Counted from the first letter of the stretch, positions 37,249 to 47,816 are shown. The stretch is 64,000 nt of DNA from Bacillota bacterium (GCA_017889705.1 JAGGAB010000003.1:62001-126000); one strand, 5' to 3'. A program made the numbers and translations. Notes: generated by a model not told the origin, from the sequence alone.

Positions 37249-38745
37249 CTAGAGCAAACATTTTTTCAGTATCTTACCTGATGCGTTGCGCGGCAGCACC
37301 GAAGCAAATTCAACAACCTTTGGCATCTTGTAGCGTGCCAATTTACCTTCACAGAAAGCTTTAATACCCGCAATGTTAATTTGCTGTTTGGGATCTTTTA
37401 AAACAATAACCGCTTTTATGACTTCCCCCCATTTCTCATCAGATACGCCAACTACGGCAGCTTCTTTTATGTTGGGATGTCGGTATAGAACTTGTTCAAC
37501 TTCAACTGGGTAAACATTCTCTCCGCCGGTGATAATGACATCTTTTTTCCTGCCTGCAACATATAGATAGCCTTCAGCATCTTTCCACAGGCAGTCTCCG
37601 GTAGAAAACCATCCTTTTTGCATAACTGCCTGGGTTTCCTGCGGCTTTTCCCAATATCCTTGCATAAGGTTTGGCGCCCGCACCAATAACTCCCCTATTT
37701 CTTCACTCAAGGCATCCTGGCCGTATTCATTTACAATCCGTATATCAACATAAAAAGCAGGTTTACCGACAGAGCCACTTTTGCGGTCAGCATCCTGGAT
37801 ATTTAAAATAGCAACAGGTGCCACCTCAGATAAACCAAACGCCTGGATTAACGCAACTCCTTTTTGCCGGAGTAATTTAATCACTGTTGTAGGACATGGA
37901 GCCGCTGCCGAGATACTAATGCGCAATGACCGCAATGTATATTTAGCAAAATCAGGAACCTGAGTAACAGCAAGCCACATAGCCGGCACCATAAACATAC
38001 AGGTTATTTTTTCCCGCTCGATAGTTTGCAGTACCTGAACCGGATCGAACTTATTGGCAATAATTACTGTACCGCCTTTATACAATAACGTTAATGTCAA
38101 TATGGTCATTGCCCCGCTATGAAACATCGGTGCGACTGTAAAGGTAGTATCTGTATCCACAATGGGCTGCGCAATTAAAATCTGAACAATATTCCAGAAG
38201 GTATTTGCATGCGTAAGCATTGCCCCCTTGGGGCATCCGGTAGTTCCCGAAGTATACATGATCATCTGTACTTCGTCCCCGTCTACATCACTTGTCGGCT
38301 CAGAGTCACCGTGCTTTGCCAAAAAATCCTCATAAGCAAATGCCTCCGCTAATTCATCGCCAACACTAAGGCTATGTTTTATGGCAGCTCGTTTACAGAC
38401 TTCAGCCGCCAACAATGCATACTCTTGGTGATAAATAAATACGGACGCACCAGAATCCTTCAGAATATATTCAACTTCCTCAACACTCAAACGAAAATTA
38501 ACGGGAACAAATATAGCGCCGATTTTGGCACAAGCAAACATTACTTCCAAAATTTCCGTGCCATTTGTTAAGAATACCGCTACCCGAGTTCCCTTTTGAA
38601 CGCCAAGCTGCATTAACCCATTTGCCAGACGGTTGATGCGGCTGTTTAGCTGGCTGTAAGTAAGCTCACGGTCTTTGCAGATCAAAGCAGTTTTACTGCC
38701 GCTCAATTGAGATCTCTTGATCACCCACTGTCCGATTCCCCTCAC
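37249..38745 (-). CDS. Acyl-CoA synthetase (AMP-forming)
   Basis: MYTSGTTGCPKGAMLTH; GWFSTGDCLWKDAEGYLYVAGRKKDVIITGGENVYP; proposed GTG start at 38745. Confidence 0.92.
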   Translation of the reverse strand: MRGIGQWVIKRSQLSGSKTALICKDRELTYSQLNSRINRLANGLMQLGVQKGTRVAVFLTNGTEILEVMFACAKIGAIFVPVNFRLSVEEVEYILKDSGASVFIYHQEYALLAAEVCKRAAIKHSLSVGDELAEAFAYEDFLAKHGDSEPTSDVDGDEVQMIMYTSGTTGCPKGAMLTHANTFWNIVQILIAQPIVDTDTTFTVAPMFHSGAMTILTLTLLYKGGTVIIANKFDPVQVLQTIEREKITCMFMVPAMWLAVTQVPDFAKYTLRSLRISISAAAPCPTTVIKLLRQKGVALIQAFGLSEVAPVAILNIQDADRKSGSVGKPAFYVDIRIVNEYGQDALSEEIGELLVRAPNLMQGYWEKPQETQAVMQKGWFSTGDCLWKDAEGYLYVAGRKKDVIITGGENVYPVEVEQVLYRHPNIKEAAVVGVSDEKWGEVIKAVIVLKDPKQQINIAGIKAFCEGKLARYKMPKVVEFASVLPRNASGKILKKCLL

Positions 38746-38833
38746 GCATATCCACTCTTCTCTCGCTTCATAAAGATAAATATTATGCAATAGCCCTCTG
38801 TTGGTTTTACCGCGCCTTTCCTGCCGGATACTT

Positions 38834-39124
38834 TCATCCGTAGCGAAAGGTAACACCCATCGTACCGCGCGGATAAGCCCATTTGCTTATACCCTTGGTT
38901 TTGCAGACAATCCGGCAGGTGCCGCATTCCAGGCAGCCGGCATAATCAAAATTGACTTCGCCATCCTTTAAGGTGTATAGCACTGCCGGACATACAACCA
39001 GACAGGGCTTTTCCTTACAGTTGGCGCAGATCGCCTTATCAAGAACAATATGCGGTTCTTCTTCATCAACAGCGAATTTGTTTAACCCTAAAAGTTCGTC
39101 CGGCGAAAGTTTTTTTACCGTCAT
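38834..39124 (-). CDS. fixX: Ferredoxin-like protein, FixX family
   Basis: CANCKEKPCLVVCPAVLYTLKDGEVNFDYAGCLECGTCRIVC. Confidence 0.92.
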   Translation of the reverse strand: MTVKKLSPDELLGLNKFAVDEEEPHIVLDKAICANCKEKPCLVVCPAVLYTLKDGEVNFDYAGCLECGTCRIVCKTKGISKWAYPRGTMGVTFRYG

Positions 39125-40404
39125 ACCGCTTTAAACCCCCTCCAACCATCGGCAAGCAGTTGCCCGAAGGTAACATGTTTTTTCAATACCTTTAACATGG
39201 CCTTATCCATGCGTTCAGGCAGTTTGCCATCAACTGCAAACAACACTTTCATCATTTCATTGGCCATTTTGGGATATACAGTTACCATCCGCCGGTTGCT
39301 CATGAGTTCGTGGAAATTAGCGTACAGCTTCATGGTTGGTGTCAAATCAAGGTCTTCTAACTCTTTTACATATGCCGGGCCTACATTACTGACATTTTCA
39401 TTCTTCAATATGGCCTGCGCGGCAGCAACGCCGCTGACAATGGCAAGATCAATTCCGCGAATAATCGTGCCTGTATTAACTACCATACCGGCCGCATCTC
39501 CCACCATAATCAGCCCGTCCCGGTATAGGTCCTTGGGCATGGCATGATAACCGGTTTCCGGCACAAGATGAGCGCCGTATTCCACCGTTGTCCCATCCTT
39601 GATTAACGGATAAATGGCCGGGTGCATTTTTAGTTCCTGCATAATTTCATGAATGGATTTACCCTGGTCAGCCAGGTCTTCTGGATTCAAGACTACCCCC
39701 AAGGAAATGCTGCTCTTGTTGGTGTACAAAAAGCCGCCGCCAAGCACCCCGCCACTACAACCAACAAGTACTCGCGCCGCCCCTTCGCCGCCATTAAGGT
39801 TAAAGCGGTCTTCAATAACTTGTTCCGGCAATTCGATAATTTCTTTAGCCCCTACGCCGACACTATGGGCATCAATATCTTTCCGCAAACCAGCCTTCTG
39901 GGCGATAAAGGAGTTTACACCGTCAGCAGCTATAACAACTGTTGCATAAATTTCATCATCACCGGCCTTAATGCCGACAATTTTTCCATCAGCCTCCAAA
40001 AGTTCGTCGACAAGTATGCCGGGTGCCAGCATAGCACCCTGAGCTTCGGCCTGAGCGGCAAACCACTCATCAAAAGGCGCACGCAGTACGGAGTAGGACT
40101 GGGGAACTTCTTTCCCGAAATCGTAATCCACATAGTCCATAGTCATGGCGCTGCTATTTCCGAGCATCATAATCTGCTCTCTGACCACTTTTCGCTCCAG
40201 CGGTGCTTCCTGATACAGACCGGGTTCCACCAATTCCAGCGCATAGGTATAAAGCCGGCCACCAGTAACGTTTTTGCTGCCAGCGCTTGTACCCCGTTCT
40301 ACCAGCAGAACACTTTTGCCATTCTTGGCCAGTACATAGGCGCAGGCGGCGCCGGCCGGGCCGGCACCAATAATTATGGCATCAAATTTTTCTTCATCTG
40401 ACAT
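39121..40404 (-). CDS. fixC: ETF-quinone oxidoreductase-like flavoprotein, FixC family
   Basis: FDAIIIGAGPAGAACAYVLAKNGKSVLLVERG; GDAAGMVVNTGTIIRGIDLA. Confidence 0.93.
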   Translation of the reverse strand: MSDEEKFDAIIIGAGPAGAACAYVLAKNGKSVLLVERGTSAGSKNVTGGRLYTYALELVEPGLYQEAPLERKVVREQIMMLGNSSAMTMDYVDYDFGKEVPQSYSVLRAPFDEWFAAQAEAQGAMLAPGILVDELLEADGKIVGIKAGDDEIYATVVIAADGVNSFIAQKAGLRKDIDAHSVGVGAKEIIELPEQVIEDRFNLNGGEGAARVLVGCSGGVLGGGFLYTNKSSISLGVVLNPEDLADQGKSIHEIMQELKMHPAIYPLIKDGTTVEYGAHLVPETGYHAMPKDLYRDGLIMVGDAAGMVVNTGTIIRGIDLAIVSGVAAAQAILKNENVSNVGPAYVKELEDLDLTPTMKLYANFHELMSNRRMVTVYPKMANEMMKVLFAVDGKLPERMDKAMLKVLKKHVTFGQLLADGWRGFKAV

Positions 40405-40439
40405 AATAACTCCCCCATTTTACAACAACGCTTGACGCC

Positions 40440-41372
40440 TTATTTCTTCTGCAAAGCAGCCGTTAGTAACGGCACCACTTCATATAAATCGCCGACAATC
40501 CCGTAATCGGCCGCTTCAAATATTGGGGCTTTTTCATTGGTGTCAATGGCAACAATGATTTTGGCATCCCTGATACCGACAACATGCTGTACCTGACCGG
40601 AAATACCCATGCCAATATAGAGTTCTGGTTTTACTTTCTGGCCGGAAATGCCGATATAACGGTCATTAGGCAGCCAGTGATAATCTTCGGAAATGCCGCG
40701 TGTGCAAGCGATTTCTGCACCGCAAGCAGCTGCGAGTTCTTCCACAAGCTTCATGTCTTCCTGTTTGGAGAGGCCACGGCCAACACAGACAATGCGGTTG
40801 GCTGTCGCAATATCGGCACCTTCACGCACAATCGGGCATACATTACTAATCACAACCCGCGAATCTTCATTGGTCACTTCTACAGTAATAATTTCGCCCT
40901 GTCCGGCTGTCTCAGACGCTTCGGCAAAAGTCCGGGGCGGAATAGTTACCAGCGCCGGCAGTGACACCACTTCCGTGCATATAGCTAAGCCGCCATACAT
41001 TAATCTGGTGGTTTCAATGGCATCATTAACGAACTGAACTGTTAACGCATCGGTAACAAGGCCGGCTTGCAGCTTTGCCGCCACTTTGGCTGCAACATCT
41101 TTGCCGCGCAGGGTAGCGCCGATTAGCACAACACTTGCCTGTTCTTTTTTTAAAAGCTCGTCTATAACACCGGCATAGCTTTCCGGCCAAGCACTAATTC
41201 CTTTTAGCAAATATACTTTATCGGCACCGGCACCAGCTAAGCTTTGCGCCGCTTCGTCAGTAATGGCAATAACATTGACAGACTGATCGGTGGTTTTCTT
41301 AAGTTCCTGACCTGCCGTCAGCAGTTGTCTGGCAACAGTACTGTCTTCTGAATAAATCCAAATTCCTGGCAT
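40440..41372 (-). CDS. etfA: Electron transfer flavoprotein alpha subunit
   Basis: VCVGRGLSKQEDMKLVEELAAACGAEIACTR; GISGQVQHVVGIRDAKIIVAIDTNEKAPIF. Confidence 0.95.
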   Translation of the reverse strand: MPGIWIYSEDSTVARQLLTAGQELKKTTDQSVNVIAITDEAAQSLAGAGADKVYLLKGISAWPESYAGVIDELLKKEQASVVLIGATLRGKDVAAKVAAKLQAGLVTDALTVQFVNDAIETTRLMYGGLAICTEVVSLPALVTIPPRTFAEASETAGQGEIITVEVTNEDSRVVISNVCPIVREGADIATANRIVCVGRGLSKQEDMKLVEELAAACGAEIACTRGISEDYHWLPNDRYIGISGQKVKPELYIGMGISGQVQHVVGIRDAKIIVAIDTNEKAPIFEAADYGIVGDLYEVVPLLTAALQKK

Positions 41373-41375
41373 GTT

Positions 41376-42164
41376 TTAACTACCCCTTTCCTCTAGCACA
41401 TGTTGGGCAAGGCTGGCAACCAGCTTAGCGACATTATCAGCCTGAGCGGCTTCTTTGAAGACAACCTTTTTCCGGTCCATAACATACCCTTTGCGTGAGA
41501 CAGCGCGCACTTTGGCGGTGAGCGCTTCTGCCGCAATGCCAAGTTCGCTTACTTTTACTTCCTCTGATGGTTTCTTGGCAGCAGCCATAACCTGCTTTAA
41601 ACCCGGTATGCGCGGTTTGTTGATCTCCGGCAGAACACTGATAACGACAGGTCCAGTTACAGTTACCTCTTCAATGCAGTCACCCAGCTTACGGGTAGCA
41701 ATTACCTTACCATCAGCCACTGTAATCTTTTGTACAAAGGTAACTGCCGGAATGTCCAGCAGGGCTGCCAACCGTGGGGCGGTTTGCTGGCTGTAAGTGT
41801 CAGCACTGCCTTCACCGCACAAAATCAAGTCATATTGTCCGAGTTTTTTGATTGCGGCAGCCAGCACATTGGCAGTCACAAAAGCATCAGCCTGTTCACT
41901 TGCTGCATCGCCTATCCAGTATACTTTGTCCAGGCCTCGGGAGAGAGCGTCTTTTAAAGATTGCTTGACCGCATCAGTCCCAAAGGTAAGCGCCTCCACA
42001 CTGATGCCATGAAGCTCCGCTAAAAGCGCACCTTCTTCGATTGCATTTTTGTCATAATCACTGATTTTATATTTAGCCCGGCCAGTATCGAGAGACAAAT
42101 CTCCCGCTATTTTAATGTCTTGTTCGTCCAATACCCACTTGTAACAGACAAGAAGCTTTTGCAT
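41376..42164 (-). CDS. etfB: Electron transfer flavoprotein beta subunit
   Basis: KISDYDKNAIEEGALL; DLILCGEGSADTYSQQTAPRLAALLDIP. Confidence 0.95.
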   Translation of the reverse strand: MQKLLVCYKWVLDEQDIKIAGDLSLDTGRAKYKISDYDKNAIEEGALLAELHGISVEALTFGTDAVKQSLKDALSRGLDKVYWIGDAASEQADAFVTANVLAAAIKKLGQYDLILCGEGSADTYSQQTAPRLAALLDIPAVTFVQKITVADGKVIATRKLGDCIEEVTVTGPVVISVLPEINKPRIPGLKQVMAAAKKPSEEVKVSELGIAAEALTAKVRAVSRKGYVMDRKKVVFKEAAQADNVAKLVASLAQHVLEERGS

Positions 42165-42231
42165 GGTTTACCCCTTTCTTCTTTTGGGAGAGGAAAATGT
42201 TCCTCTCCCTGTTCAGTTCTTAATAATTTCT

Positions 42232-43371
42232 TTAAGCCAACAGATTTCCGGCAATAATTTTCTCAGGGAAATCAAGAGAGCTGTTTTTAATTACGGCCCC
42301 TTTGACGTCACGATAAAGACGGGAAGCCACCATTTCCTGGCTGTAACCATAACCGCCCTCAATCTGGATAACGTCAATTAATGCGCTTTGGCCAATGCGG
42401 GCAGCAAACAGCTTAATCATGGCCGCCTCAGCAACAAATGCCTGGCCATTTTCCAAGAGACTGGCGGCATCATACACCGCTAAGCGCAGCATGTGGATAT
42501 TTGCGGCCATCTCAGCCAGCATGGACTGAATGGCGGGGAATGTGGCAATCGGACGACGAAATTGGATTCTCTGCTTACCATATTTCACGGCATCCTCCAT
42601 GGCAGCCTGAGCAATCCCCACTACCATAGCACCTTCGGCAATACTAGCGGCAGCCAGCGCTTCAGCGGCAATAGCCAGGCCTGCGCCTTCGGCACCTAAT
42701 AGGTTTGCTGCCGGCACTTTCACCTGATCAAATACCAATTCGGCTGACTGGCAGCCGCGAAGCCCCATTTTGTCAATAAGCCTTGCAACCGACAAGCCAT
42801 CTGTCTTCGCGTCCACAAGGAAGGCGCTAATTCCTTTGGCACCGGCCTCCGGATCGGTCTGAGCAAATACGATGTACAGGCCGGCTGCGCCGCCATTGGC
42901 AACATAGCATTTTCGGCCGCTTAGCACATAAGAATCGCCGTCTTTGACTGCAGTTACCCTGTGCTCACCTGCACCTAAAGCTGCGCCAGGTTCATTTAGG
43001 GCAAAAGCTCCCAATTTTTCACCCTGGCATAAGCTTGGCAAATAGGCTTGTTTTTGTTCTGCTGAACCCCAGCGATTAATGCTATAGGCTGCCAGTGAAG
43101 CATGATTCAGAAGTACTGCGGCCACTGCGCCACTTGCTCTTGATAATTCCTCAATAATTAAGGTGTAACTTAGATAGCCGGCTTCCGCGCCGCCAAACTC
43201 GCCTGGCAGAAAAATCCCCAGGAAATCCTGTTCAATCATTTTTTTAACAATATCTGCCGGGTGCGCTGCGGTATGGTCAATTTCAGCGGCAGCCGGTTCA
43301 ACATATTCTGTGGCAAATTCTCTGGCATTCTGCTGAATAAGTTGTTGTTCCTCTGTTAATGCATAACTCAT
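42232..43371 (-). CDS. Acyl-CoA dehydrogenase
   Basis: YALTEEQQLIQQNAREFATEYV; GAFALNEPGAALGAGEH; IQIEGGYGYSQE. Confidence 0.94.
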   Translation of the reverse strand: MSYALTEEQQLIQQNAREFATEYVEPAAAEIDHTAAHPADIVKKMIEQDFLGIFLPGEFGGAEAGYLSYTLIIEELSRASGAVAAVLLNHASLAAYSINRWGSAEQKQAYLPSLCQGEKLGAFALNEPGAALGAGEHRVTAVKDGDSYVLSGRKCYVANGGAAGLYIVFAQTDPEAGAKGISAFLVDAKTDGLSVARLIDKMGLRGCQSAELVFDQVKVPAANLLGAEGAGLAIAAEALAAASIAEGAMVVGIAQAAMEDAVKYGKQRIQFRRPIATFPAIQSMLAEMAANIHMLRLAVYDAASLLENGQAFVAEAAMIKLFAARIGQSALIDVIQIEGGYGYSQEMVASRLYRDVKGAVIKNSSLDFPEKIIAGNLLA

Positions 43372-43402
43372 GCGTTACCCTCCTCTTCTTTAGCTGCTCA
43401 AC

Positions 43403-44545
43403 TTATGAGTTAAGCAATATTCCGGATATAACAATTCGTTGAACCTGATTGGTGCCTTCATATATCTGGGTAACCTTGGCATCACGCATAAGCTTTTCCA
43501 CAATGCTATCCTTTGAATAACCGTATTGTCCCATGATTTCCACAGCATCTGCCGTCACCCGCATGGCCGCATCTGTGGCAAAGGTTTTGGCCATAGCCGC
43601 TTCTTTGGTATAGGGAACTCCGGCATCTTTCAGCCTGAGAGCATTTCGTACCAACTGTCTGGCAGCCTCCACCTGGGTAGCCATATCAGCAAGTTTAAAG
43701 GCAATTGCCTGATGGCTGCCAAGGGGTTTGCCATTAACATCCAGATATTCTTTAGCAAACTTCACAGCCTCATCCAGCGCCCGCTGTCCAACACCAACCG
43801 CGATTGAGGCTACAATCGGCCGTGCCATATCGAGCGTCTTCATGGCCAGCTTCATGCCTTCGCCTTCTTTGCCCAGCAGGTGGGCTCTGGGAACTCTCAC
43901 ATTTTTCAAGATAAGCTCTACGGTGTTGGAACTGCGAATGCCCATTTTATGCTCAACAGCCCCGACAATAAGTCCCTCCCGTTCTTTCTCGACAATAAAC
44001 GCACTTAAGCCTTTCACGCCTTTGCTGGGATCAGTCGAGGCAAACACCACCATGATATCGGCATAGCCACAAGTGGTGGCAAAGCATTTGGTACCGTTAA
44101 TCACCCATTCTTCACCGTCAAGCTTAGCGATTGTCGAGCAGGCACCGGCGTCAGAACCGGCCCCCGGTTCAGTAAGGGCAAAACCGCCCATACCGCCGTT
44201 TACCAGGCGTCCATAATACATTTTTTTTTGTTCATCCGTACCGGCAATTGCCAATGGATAAGAACTGAGGCCATTACCGCCCAGCGTTGTGGCAAAAGCG
44301 GCGCAGCCATAACCCCATTCTTCCGCAACCAGCGACTGCGTAACAGACGGATAGCCGGGACCACCGTATTCCTCAGGAACTGCCATGCAGTTAAGACCGG
44401 CCTTTTTTACTTCTTCCAGGATAAATTCATGGAATTCCCCTTTTTCGTCCCATTCGCGATCTACAGGAATGATATATTTCGCTGTAAACTCCCGGGCTAT
44501 CTGTTGCACTTTCTGCTGTTCAGGGGTAAGCGACATATCAACCAT
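43403..44545 (-). CDS. Acyl-CoA dehydrogenase
   Basis: GGFALTEPGAGSDAGACSTIAKLDG; EIMGQYGYSKDSIVEKLMRDAKVTQIYEGTNQVQRIVI. Confidence 0.96.
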   Translation of the reverse strand: MVDMSLTPEQQKVQQIAREFTAKYIIPVDREWDEKGEFHEFILEEVKKAGLNCMAVPEEYGGPGYPSVTQSLVAEEWGYGCAAFATTLGGNGLSSYPLAIAGTDEQKKMYYGRLVNGGMGGFALTEPGAGSDAGACSTIAKLDGEEWVINGTKCFATTCGYADIMVVFASTDPSKGVKGLSAFIVEKEREGLIVGAVEHKMGIRSSNTVELILKNVRVPRAHLLGKEGEGMKLAMKTLDMARPIVASIAVGVGQRALDEAVKFAKEYLDVNGKPLGSHQAIAFKLADMATQVEAARQLVRNALRLKDAGVPYTKEAAMAKTFATDAAMRVTADAVEIMGQYGYSKDSIVEKLMRDAKVTQIYEGTNQVQRIVISGILLNS

Positions 44546-44551
44546 TTTTCA

Positions 44552-46126
44552 TCAACCTTTCATTTTGGCTTCAATAATCTGTTTGAGTTGTCCCCATTTG
44601 TTCTGGAAAATTTCTACAGGCATGGTTTTCAAGTTTGGAGAAATTACGGGTTTGAATTCCATCATTGCCAGCACATCTTTTTCCAAGTCAATCCCTGGTG
44701 CAATTTCTGTCAGGGTTACTTGTCCATTTTCCAAAACAAATACGGCACGCTCAGTAACATATACTACTGCTTGATTTTTTTTCGCAGCAAACTCGCCGCT
44801 AAAGGTTACCTGCTCAACCTGATCAATAAATTTCTTGCCTTTCCCTTCCTGGACAATGACCAGCTTGCCGTCTTCAACGGCTACTTCAAGACCACCAGCG
44901 GTAAAGCTTCCGCAATAAACAACCTTTTTCGCACCTTGGCTGACATTAATAAAGCCGCCTGGTCCCATGGCCCGCCCTTTGAATTTGCTGACATTTACGT
45001 TACCTGCCTTGTCTGCCTGCGCCAGCCCCAAAAATGCCACATCAAGACCGCCGCCGTCATAAAAATCAAACTGATTGGCATGACCAATTACGGCTTCGCC
45101 ATTATAGGACTGACCGAAATGCGGCAGACTTGCCGGCACACCGCCGATACCGCCGGCTTCGGTGGTAAAGGTCATCATATCGGAAACTCTTTCCTCTGCC
45201 CCGACAGCAGCAACATCGCTGGGAATTCCCACGCCCAGATTTACAATAGCGTCAGGTACCAGTTCCATGGCTGCCCGGCGGGCAATAATTTTGCGTTCAG
45301 TCAGTGGCAGTTCCGGAATACTATCCATCGATACCTTAATATCACCGCAAAATACCGGGTTGAAATACAAGCCTTCAGTCTGCCAGCAGCATCTTTGGTC
45401 TGTGGCTACAACAACATGGTCAACCAAAATGCCCGGTACCTTAACATCGCGCGGATGCAGCGAACCGGCTTTGGCCAGGTATTCCACCTGGGCAATGACC
45501 AAACCGCCGTTATTTTTTACAGCCTGTGCCAATTCCAGCATTTCCAGCATAACCGACTCTTTTTCGGTGGTAAGATTGCCTTTTTCATCAGCGGTGGTTG
45601 CCCGGATGATGGCGACATCAATCGGGAATGTTTTGTAGTAAAGCCACTGCTCACCGTCAAATTCCACTAATTTAACAATATCTTCGGTGGTCTTGGCATT
45701 CATTTTGCCACCGTCCAAACGCGGATCAACAAAAGTTCCCATTCCTACTTTTGTCAGAACTCCCGGCCGTTTTGCCGCGATTTCACGATATAGTTGAACA
45801 ATAACCCCTTGCGGCAGGCAATAGCCTTCAATCTTACTTTCCGATACCAGCTTTGACATAGTTGCCGATGATCCGATATGAGCACCAATCCAACGCTTGA
45901 TTAACCCTTCATAGCCGATCCGGACTGTTCCCCGGTCCTTCCAGTCGCCTGTTGCCGAAGCATGTACCAATGTCAGGTTGCGCGGCTGCCCGGTTCCAGT
46001 AAATCTTTTTTCAAGCGCCTCGGCGATCTCTTCGGCCCAACCAGCAAGACCAAAACCAGTAGTTGCCACTGTCATGTTGTCTTTTAAGAGGGCTGCCGCC
46101 TGATCAGCGGTTATCAATTTTGACAT
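44552..46126 (-). CDS. Acyl-CoA:acetate/3-ketoacid CoA-transferase (YdiF-like)
   Basis: MSKLITADQAAALLKDNMTVATTGFGLAGWAEEIAEALEKRF; IVNLGVGIPSDVAAVGAEE; start trimmed to 46126. Confidence 0.93.
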   Translation of the reverse strand: MSKLITADQAAALLKDNMTVATTGFGLAGWAEEIAEALEKRFTGTGQPRNLTLVHASATGDWKDRGTVRIGYEGLIKRWIGAHIGSSATMSKLVSESKIEGYCLPQGVIVQLYREIAAKRPGVLTKVGMGTFVDPRLDGGKMNAKTTEDIVKLVEFDGEQWLYYKTFPIDVAIIRATTADEKGNLTTEKESVMLEMLELAQAVKNNGGLVIAQVEYLAKAGSLHPRDVKVPGILVDHVVVATDQRCCWQTEGLYFNPVFCGDIKVSMDSIPELPLTERKIIARRAAMELVPDAIVNLGVGIPSDVAAVGAEERVSDMMTFTTEAGGIGGVPASLPHFGQSYNGEAVIGHANQFDFYDGGGLDVAFLGLAQADKAGNVNVSKFKGRAMGPGGFINVSQGAKKVVYCGSFTAGGLEVAVEDGKLVIVQEGKGKKFIDQVEQVTFSGEFAAKKNQAVVYVTERAVFVLENGQVTLTEIAPGIDLEKDVLAMMEFKPVISPNLKTMPVEIFQNKWGQLKQIIEAKMKG

Positions 46127-46175
46127 TTTGTTTGCACTCCTTTGTATGTGAAATGTTACTACATACACCATATAT

Positions 46176-46191
46176 AGCATGTTTTGTGCCA
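46176..46191 (-). promoter_or_regulatory. Sigma-54 (-24/-12) promoter upstream of the CoA-transferase operon
   Basis: minus strand TGGCACAAAACATGCT vs TGGCACN5TTGCW. Confidence 0.82.
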
Positions 46192-46266
46192 AAACCTTAT
46201 CCATTTATAAAATCCAGTAATTGCACGCCTTAGCAGCTTTTTTACATGCAGCCTCCCCATGTTGTA

Positions 46267-46326
46267 TGTACCTTTTTATTCAATCTTCAGTAAATTCAAA
46301 ACCGTCAGTATACCTTTTTAGGTACA
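46267..46326. promoter_or_regulatory. Paired candidate UAS for sigma-54 activator
   Basis: tgtacctttttattcaat at 46267 and tatacctttttaggtaca at 46309; starts 42 bp apart. Confidence 0.7.
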
Positions 46327-46370
46327 TTGACGGTTTGGTGAACTTATTTCAATAAAAAATGGATGTCTCA

Positions 46371-47816
46371 TTATGAGCATCCATTTTTAGACCTAGTATT
46401 TACAACATTCGGTTTTTGAAATTCTTTTAATTTCCGATAAAGAACAGTCCTGTAAATACCCAACTTTTGGGCAGTTTCTCCGATCTTTCCATCGTTTTCC
46501 TGCAATATATGGTTGATATATTTTTTTTCGACCGTTTTTAGTACATCCCGTAAAGTTCCGTTCAATCCCAGCAGTTTAAAAATATTGTACTGATAATCAT
46601 TCCCCTGGCCAATTGTATCAAAAGCCAAACTGTCGGTATGACTGTCCTGCAAACTGCTAATTACTTTTCGTTCGACAGCACTTTTTAACTCCCGTACATT
46701 TCCCGGCCATTTATAGCTTTGCAATTCTTCAAAAGTCTCAGAATCGAACTCAACTTCCAAACCATATTTTTTTTTAAAACTTTCCAGAAAGCGCAGCGCC
46801 AATACCACAATATCTTCCGGCCGTTCACGCAAAGGCGGTATCGAAAGCGGTATCACGTTGAGACGGTAATACAAATCACTCCGAAATGTCCCTTCCTCCA
46901 CCATCTTGTTTAAGTTTTTATTAGTTGCGGCAATTAGTCTAAAGTCCATTTTCCGGTCAATATTGCTCCCCAAGCGCCGGACTTCACAAGTTTCGAGCAC
47001 GCGCAAGAGTTTTGCCTGCAGCGCAAAGGGAAGTTCTGCAATTTCATCTAAGAATAGGGTTCCATTGTGGGCAGCTTCAAACAAGCCAACTTTTCCTTCG
47101 GTATTTGCTCCAGTAAAAGCGCCCTTTTCATAACCAAACAATTCTGATTCAACAAGATTCTCCGGTAAATTAGCGCAGTTTACTGCAATAAACGCCTCTT
47201 CCGACCTTTTGCTGTGCCTGTGTATATATTTAGCCAATATTTCTTTCCCAGTCCCCGATTCTCCAGTCAAAAGTACCGTACTGTCTACCTGCGCAACATT
47301 GTGCGCCCGCAATAATACTTGCTTCATATTCTTATTTTCAGCCACAATGGTTTCGGTATCCAGTACATAGCTTCTTAAATATTCCATTTCACGTTTACGC
47401 CGGCTGACTTGTTCTTTTTCCTCGCAGTTGACGTAGCTTTCCTGCGTGTTATGAGGCCTGCCGTAAGTTACAACTAAGATTACCTCACCATTATCATCTA
47501 GTATTGGCGTGCTACTTGAATACTGTATAAAATCCAGTTTGGTTTTTAATACTCCGCTTCTCACACACTTTTTTTCGGCTGCTTCTGCAGCAAAGGATTT
47601 ACTGTAAAAACCTTTTTTTACCAAATCTTTTATGTTCGATTTTAGCAATCGATCTAACGACATGTCCAACGTCAGCGCCGTCGTTGAGTTTGAAAGCAAT
47701 ACGTTACCATCTTTGTCAGTCACAAAAATTGCATGCGGCAGTTTATCAAATATTTGGCGCAAATTCTTCTGGGCCAGTTCATAGCTTCGTTCGACAGTTT
47801 TTGATTTACACTGCAT
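46371..47816 (-). CDS. PAS-AAA+ sigma-54-dependent transcriptional activator
   Basis: LLTGESGTGKEILAKYIH; ELFGYEKGAFTGANTEGKVG; C-terminal Fis-type HTH. Confidence 0.96.
   Translation of the reverse strand: MQCKSKTVERSYELAQKNLRQIFDKLPHAIFVTDKDGNVLLSNSTTALTLDMSLDRLLKSNIKDLVKKGFYSKSFAAEAAEKKCVRSGVLKTKLDFIQYSSSTPILDDNGEVILVVTYGRPHNTQESYVNCEEKEQVSRRKREMEYLRSYVLDTETIVAENKNMKQVLLRAHNVAQVDSTVLLTGESGTGKEILAKYIHRHSKRSEEAFIAVNCANLPENLVESELFGYEKGAFTGANTEGKVGLFEAAHNGTLFLDEIAELPFALQAKLLRVLETCEVRRLGSNIDRKMDFRLIAATNKNLNKMVEEGTFRSDLYYRLNVIPLSIPPLRERPEDIVVLALRFLESFKKKYGLEVEFDSETFEELQSYKWPGNVRELKSAVERKVISSLQDSHTDSLAFDTIGQGNDYQYNIFKLLGLNGTLRDVLKTVEKKYINHILQENDGKIGETAQKLGIYRTVLYRKLKEFQKPNVVNTRSKNGCS

Noticed and set aside
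39649-40401. 250-aa + strand ORF
   Set aside because: Entirely antisense to fixC; no recognisable domain.
44228-45670. 480-aa + strand ORF
   Set aside because: Antisense to a clear acyl-CoA dehydrogenase and CoA-transferase; low-complexity, Phe/His-rich translation typical of a shadow ORF.
46150-46175. acatacaccatatatag as a fifth copy of the TGTATATACATCTATATA operator
   Set aside because: Too many mismatches and it sits at the sigma-54 transcription start region; not counted.
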